Below the pieces are notes generated by a model. That model did not search any database. It had not been told where the DNA came from and saw only the letters and a list, made by a program, of their open reading frames with translations. From the NCBI GenBank assembly GCA_003709165.1, contig RDRZ01000014.1, forward strand, positions 1 through 56,325: 56,325 nucleotides of DNA, in the 5' to 3' direction. Source of the DNA: Flavobacteriaceae bacterium PRS1. GTDB lineage: Bacteria > Bacteroidota > Bacteroidia > Flavobacteriales > Flavobacteriaceae. Below, one piece after another: positions 53,620 to 56,325 of this stretch; within the stretch, counting starts at the first letter, position 1, and the number at the start of each line of letters is the position of its first letter. The translations under genes were made by a program, and so were the position numbers.

Positions 53620-54818
53620 AACGTCGTAATTAATTTTTTAGATATTCTTGCAGAAGCAATTTTTGATGCTATTATTCCTAACACAGAAATCGTAACAAAT
53701 ACAATCACAAAATTTATTGGCTTAATTAAAACAGGATACGGTAACGATGGCGTTATCATAAACAAGGAGAATATTTTTTGAATCCATACAATAATAAAGC
53801 CTAAAAGCAAACCCAAGGTGCCACCTAAAATCGTCATTAAGCTTCCTTGAAAAAAGAATACACGCTGTATTTCTTTTACAGTTACGCCGAGATTAAATAA
53901 CGTATTCAGGTTTTTCTTTTTATCGAGTATCATCATTATTATGGAGCCGATAACATTAAAAAGCGCTATAATTAACACCAAGGTAAATATTAAGTAAACA
54001 GCAAGGTTTTCGGTGTTCAGCATTTTATACAAGGCATCATTAAGTTGCGCTCTATTTTTAATAATAACTGTATTGCCAAAAATATCGAATAGTTGTTGTT
54101 TAACGGTTTCAGTATCTTCAGGGTTTTTTAGCTGAAATTCGATTGCAGTTATTTGGTGTTCTTTATAACCTAATAGATATTGAGCGGTTTCAAAATTTGC
54201 ATACACATATCTATTATCTAAATCTTCATTTATTTGAAAAACACCAGCATTGGTCGCATTTATAGAACTAAAAGCTCCTTTAAGGGAAGATATTTGTCCT
54301 TTTCCAGGTTTGGGGACAGAAACCCTTATAGTTTTAGCATAATCAAAAACACCGAACGATAAATTATTCGAAACGCCCCAACCAGCAACAATCTGGTCTG
54401 TATTTGGCTCAAACCAACGACCTTGAACTAAAATATTCTCAATGGTAGATTTCGGATAATTTTCATCAACACCTTTTAACGAGGCGATTATATTTTTGTT
54501 TTCAAAAGTTAAAACAACACGCTCTTCTATAATTTTAGAATATGAAGCAACATCTTTTAAAGCACTTATTTGCGTTACTTCATCTTGTGTTAATTCAAAA
54601 GATTTACCTTTTGCAGAAAAAACTTTTAAATCCGGATCAACTATTGTTGAGAATTGTAAACTAAAATCTTTCAATCCTGCAAAACCAGACAGTACAATAA
54701 ATAATGACGCTGAACCAATTATTACTCCAATAGCAGCAATTATGGTAATAAAATTTATGGCGTTATTACTGCTTTTAGAAAACAAATAACGTTTAGCGAT
54801 ATATAGTGAAACATTCAT
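53616..54818 (-). CDS. LolC/LolE-like ABC transporter permease (FtsX-type)
   Basis: The 400-residue inner-membrane protein has one N-terminal membrane segment (about 20-45), a periplasmic domain of about 220 residues and three membrane segments near 275, 325 and 375, the FtsX/MacB permease layout. The N-terminal YIAKRYLFSKSSNNAINFIT is typical of LolC/E in Bacteroidota, which extract lipoproteins from the inner membrane. The ATPase LolD is not adjacent. It overlaps the dusB end by four bases in the convergent direction, and follows rbfA. Confidence 0.88.
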   Translation of the reverse strand: MNVSLYIAKRYLFSKSSNNAINFITIIAAIGVIIGSASLFIVLSGFAGLKDFSLQFSTIVDPDLKVFSAKGKSFELTQDEVTQISALKDVASYSKIIEERVVLTFENKNIIASLKGVDENYPKSTIENILVQGRWFEPNTDQIVAGWGVSNNLSFGVFDYAKTIRVSVPKPGKGQISSLKGAFSSINATNAGVFQINEDLDNRYVYANFETAQYLLGYKEHQITAIEFQLKNPEDTETVKQQLFDIFGNTVIIKNRAQLNDALYKMLNTENLAVYLIFTLVLIIALFNVIGSIIMMILDKKKNLNTLFNLGVTVKEIQRVFFFQGSLMTILGGTLGLLLGFIIVWIQKIFSLFMITPSLPYPVLIKPINFVIVFVTISVLGIIASKIASARISKKLITTF

Positions 54819-54903
54819 AATCTATAATATTATGAAAAAATAATGATTAAATAAATGTTTAAGTGAAACATTTAAAAGTAGAAAAAAGAGATTAAAAATT
54901 AAA

Positions 54904-55296
54904 TTATATATTTTTTCTTCTATCAAGTAAATCGGGATTATCAATAGGATTATCAAGACCTTTTAAGGAACGATTAATTTGGTCGAGATATTCTAAAGAA
55001 TCATCAAGAAAAAAAGACAAATGAGGCATGCGTCTTAATTGATGCCTTGTTCTTTGCGCTATTTCGTGCTTAATTAAAGGCGAATTAGACTTAATGCCTT
55101 CTATTAACTCTTTGCTTTTGCTTACAGGAAAGATGCTTAAATACACTTTAGCAATAGACAAATCTACAGTAACATTTACTTTAGTTACCGAAATAATAAC
55201 ACCTCGCAAACCACCTTGAGTAGCAGCTTTTTGAAGCACATCTACCAAATCAAGTTGCAAAACGGATGCGATTTTTTTCTGTCTGTGACTTTCCAT
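54904..55296 (-). CDS. rbfA: Ribosome-binding factor A
   Basis: RbfA helps mature the 30S subunit and process 16S rRNA. The 130-residue protein starts ESHRQKKIASVLQLDLVDVL and has the KH-like fold motifs VTVDLSIAKVYLSIF and the PHLSFFLDDSLEYLDQI end typical of RbfA. It is upstream of the LolC/E-like permease on the same strand, a pairing I believe is common in flavobacteria. The promoter ends four bases before the ATG, so a leaderless mRNA is predicted. Confidence 0.94.
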   Translation of the reverse strand: MESHRQKKIASVLQLDLVDVLQKAATQGGLRGVIISVTKVNVTVDLSIAKVYLSIFPVSKSKELIEGIKSNSPLIKHEIAQRTRHQLRRMPHLSFFLDDSLEYLDQINRSLKGLDNPIDNPDLLDRRKNI

Positions 55297-55300
55297 AAGG

Positions 55301-55308
55301 CAAAAATA
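55301..55308 (-). promoter_or_regulatory. -7 promoter element for rbfA
   Basis: TATTTTTG on the minus strand, four bases before the ATG at 55296. Confidence 0.5.
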
Positions 55309-55350
55309 AGATAATTCGGGTTAATACTTTAAAACGTTAAGGTTTTAAGT

Positions 55351-55358
55351 TAAATTTG
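55351..55358 (+). promoter_or_regulatory. -7 promoter element for mce
   Basis: TAAATTTG, four bases before the ATG at 55363. It is divergent from the rbfA promoter 42 bases away. Confidence 0.55.
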
Positions 55359-55362
55359 TAGT

Positions 55363-55776
55363 ATGATAAAAAAAGTAGAGCATATTGGAATTGCCGTAAA
55401 AGATATTAAAGAGTCTAACAAACTTTTTAAAAAACTTTTAGGAAAACCACATTACAAAACTGAAAACGTAGAAAGCGAAGGAGTGAAAACGTCTTTTTTT
55501 AAAGTCGGAACTAATAAAATAGAATTGTTAGAAGCAACACGTGAAGATAGCCCAATAGCTAAATTTATTCTCAAAAAAGGCGAAGGTGTACATCATATTG
55601 CTTTTGAAGTGGACGATATTGTTGCGGAAATAAAACGTTTAAAAAGAGAAGGGTTTAAGGTGTTAATCGAAACACCAAAAAAGGGAGCAGACAATAAGCT
55701 GGTCGCTTTTTTACACCCAAAATCAACCAATGGAGTTCTTATAGAATTGTGTCAAGAACGCACTAATAAAGAATAA
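55363..55776 (+). CDS. mce: Methylmalonyl-CoA epimerase
   Basis: The enzyme interconverts the two stereoisomers of methylmalonyl-CoA between propionyl-CoA carboxylase and mutase. The 137-residue protein has two VOC-fold halves with metal ligands visible in KVEHIGIAVKD (His), the middle Glu in KIELLEAT, the second His in GVHHIAFEVDD and the final Glu in GVLIELCQE. Length and motif order are standard. It stands alone with its own promoter; the mutase genes are outside the window. Confidence 0.94.
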   Translation: MIKKVEHIGIAVKDIKESNKLFKKLLGKPHYKTENVESEGVKTSFFKVGTNKIELLEATREDSPIAKFILKKGEGVHHIAFEVDDIVAEIKRLKREGFKVLIETPKKGADNKLVAFLHPKSTNGVLIELCQERTNKE

Positions 55777-55823
55777 TTTTCTTGTAGTTTTTTAAAATAA
55801 GTATTAATATTGCACACTATTTC

Positions 55824-55897
55824 GGTCCCATAGCTCAGCTGGTTAGAGCACCTGACTCATAATCAGGGGGTCCATGGTTCGAGCCCATGTGGGACCA
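55824..55897 (+). tRNA. tRNA with anticodon CAT (Met elongator or Ile2)
   Basis: The 74-base cloverleaf has acceptor arms GGTCCCA and TGGGACC, D arm TAGCTCAGCTGGTTAGAGCA, anticodon loop CTCATAA and T arm CATGGTTCGAGCCCATG. The CAT anticodon fits elongator tRNA-Met or the lysidine-modified tRNA-Ile2; the first acceptor pair G-C and discriminator A do not settle which. CCA is not encoded. Confidence 0.92.
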
Positions 55898-55910
55898 CTA
55901 ATGATAGTAA

Positions 55911-55939
55911 GGCTTTCAAGAGATTGAAGGTTTTTTTAT
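55911..55939 (+). terminator. Terminator after the CAT tRNA
   Basis: CTTTCAA (55913-55919) pairs with TTGAAGG (55924-55930) with one wobble, followed by a run of seven T. Confidence 0.7.
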
Positions 55940-55975
55940 TTTCTATTTGCACAAAATTTGCATAATAATTAAGAA

Positions 55976-56257
55976 TTAATGGTATTTTACTCTTTTAAGG
56001 CAATCGAATTTTAATACAAAAAGTATTGTATCAATGTTTATACAAGATTCAGCATTTTTAGCACTTCCCCATCCTAAAAAGTCTGCAATATCTTCGCCTG
56101 ATGCTTGTCCATTTTCAGCTTTAGTGTTTTTCCATTTGGAGGCTTTTTTTCCGGAAAAAAAGTTAATGTTGTTCTCTAAAAAATCTTTGGCAACCTTAAC
56201 GGTTTCGTCAGTTACGATAATAGAATGCCCCCATTCTGACATATTTTCATTAGCCAT
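55976..56257 (-). CDS. Small protein of unknown function
   Basis: I do not recognise this 93-residue protein. It starts MANENMSEWGHSIIVTDETV, is mixed polar and has no signal peptide or membrane segment. Two Cys lie near the end (SCINIDTIL, KFDCLKR) and the tail is basic (CLKRVKYH). The frame has a clear start ATG at 56257 and ordinary composition, so it may be a real gene. It follows the tRNA terminator and lies on the opposite strand; the sequence to its right within the window is AT-rich and shows no other gene. Confidence 0.55.
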   Translation of the reverse strand: MANENMSEWGHSIIVTDETVKVAKDFLENNINFFSGKKASKWKNTKAENGQASGEDIADFLGWGSAKNAESCINIDTILFVLKFDCLKRVKYH

Positions 56258-56325
56258 AAACTGAATTTAAAAAGATTAATTAATTAAAGTTGATAAGTTA
56301 TTAGATAATAATTTAACTTTGAGAT

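Overview
The window is a gene-dense, AT-rich chromosomal segment of a member of the Bacteroidota, most likely the Flavobacteriaceae. The evidence is consistent: proteins with the type IX secretion C-terminal sorting domain, DUF4837 and DUF4175 proteins, GH3-type and AlkB-type enzymes, an OMP_b-brl_3-like receptor, few Shine-Dalgarno sequences, and many copies of the Bacteroidota -7 promoter motif TAnnTTTG just before start codons. Nearly everything is core chromosome. I see no prophage, integrase, transposase, CRISPR array or recognisable defence island.

Layout. 1-7819 (minus strand): an envelope operon of rfbC, rfbA, rfbB, a Wzz-like membrane protein and a DUF6909-type protein, preceded by a GH3-family protein and an M23 peptidase. 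7905-12057: tatA, a DUF4837 lipoprotein, an MltD-like transglycosylase and pgk. 12132-15610: a broken T9SS cargo gene, a delta'-type DNA polymerase III subunit, a lipid kinase and a broken OmpH/Skp-like gene. 15839-22574 (minus): methyltransferase, mnmG flanked by two parS-like sites, ybeY and a DUF4175 protein. 22717-30354: alkB-like hydroxylase, gltX, a broken beta-barrel gene, an SPFH protein, glnS, folB, tRNA-Cys and a LysE-type transporter. 30421-33336: a head-GIN domain protein and rnr. 33337-34078: a 742-base non-coding, extremely AT-rich region with four copies of a 12-base repeat, which I propose as a candidate replication origin. 34079-45720: rpiB, a zinc-type CDF exporter, elaA, a broken OmpA-like gene, an S41 protease, rnpA, an M1 peptidase, a metallo-hydrolase and two divergent cation/proton antiporters. 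45894-56257: lepA, a broken OMP_b-brl_3 receptor, a TolB-like lipoprotein, an M28 peptidase, dusB, a LolC/E-like permease, rbfA, methylmalonyl-CoA epimerase, a tRNA with anticodon CAT and a small unknown protein.

The most unusual theme is gene decay limited to envelope genes. Five genes for secreted or outer-membrane proteins are broken. Three of them keep one uninterrupted reading frame with only premature stops (seven in total, six TAA). One has two compensating single-base shifts in homopolymers, and one has an internal deletion. Housekeeping genes around them are intact. Other points worth following are palindromic repeats (one inserted in frame inside rnr, one bracketed by an 18-base direct repeat at the DUF6909 start), a nucleoside-phosphorylase-like C-terminal domain in the DUF6909 protein, and several promoters placed so close to the start codon that leaderless transcripts are predicted. 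I did not find a clearly new multi-gene system. All calls are by eye, without database searches.
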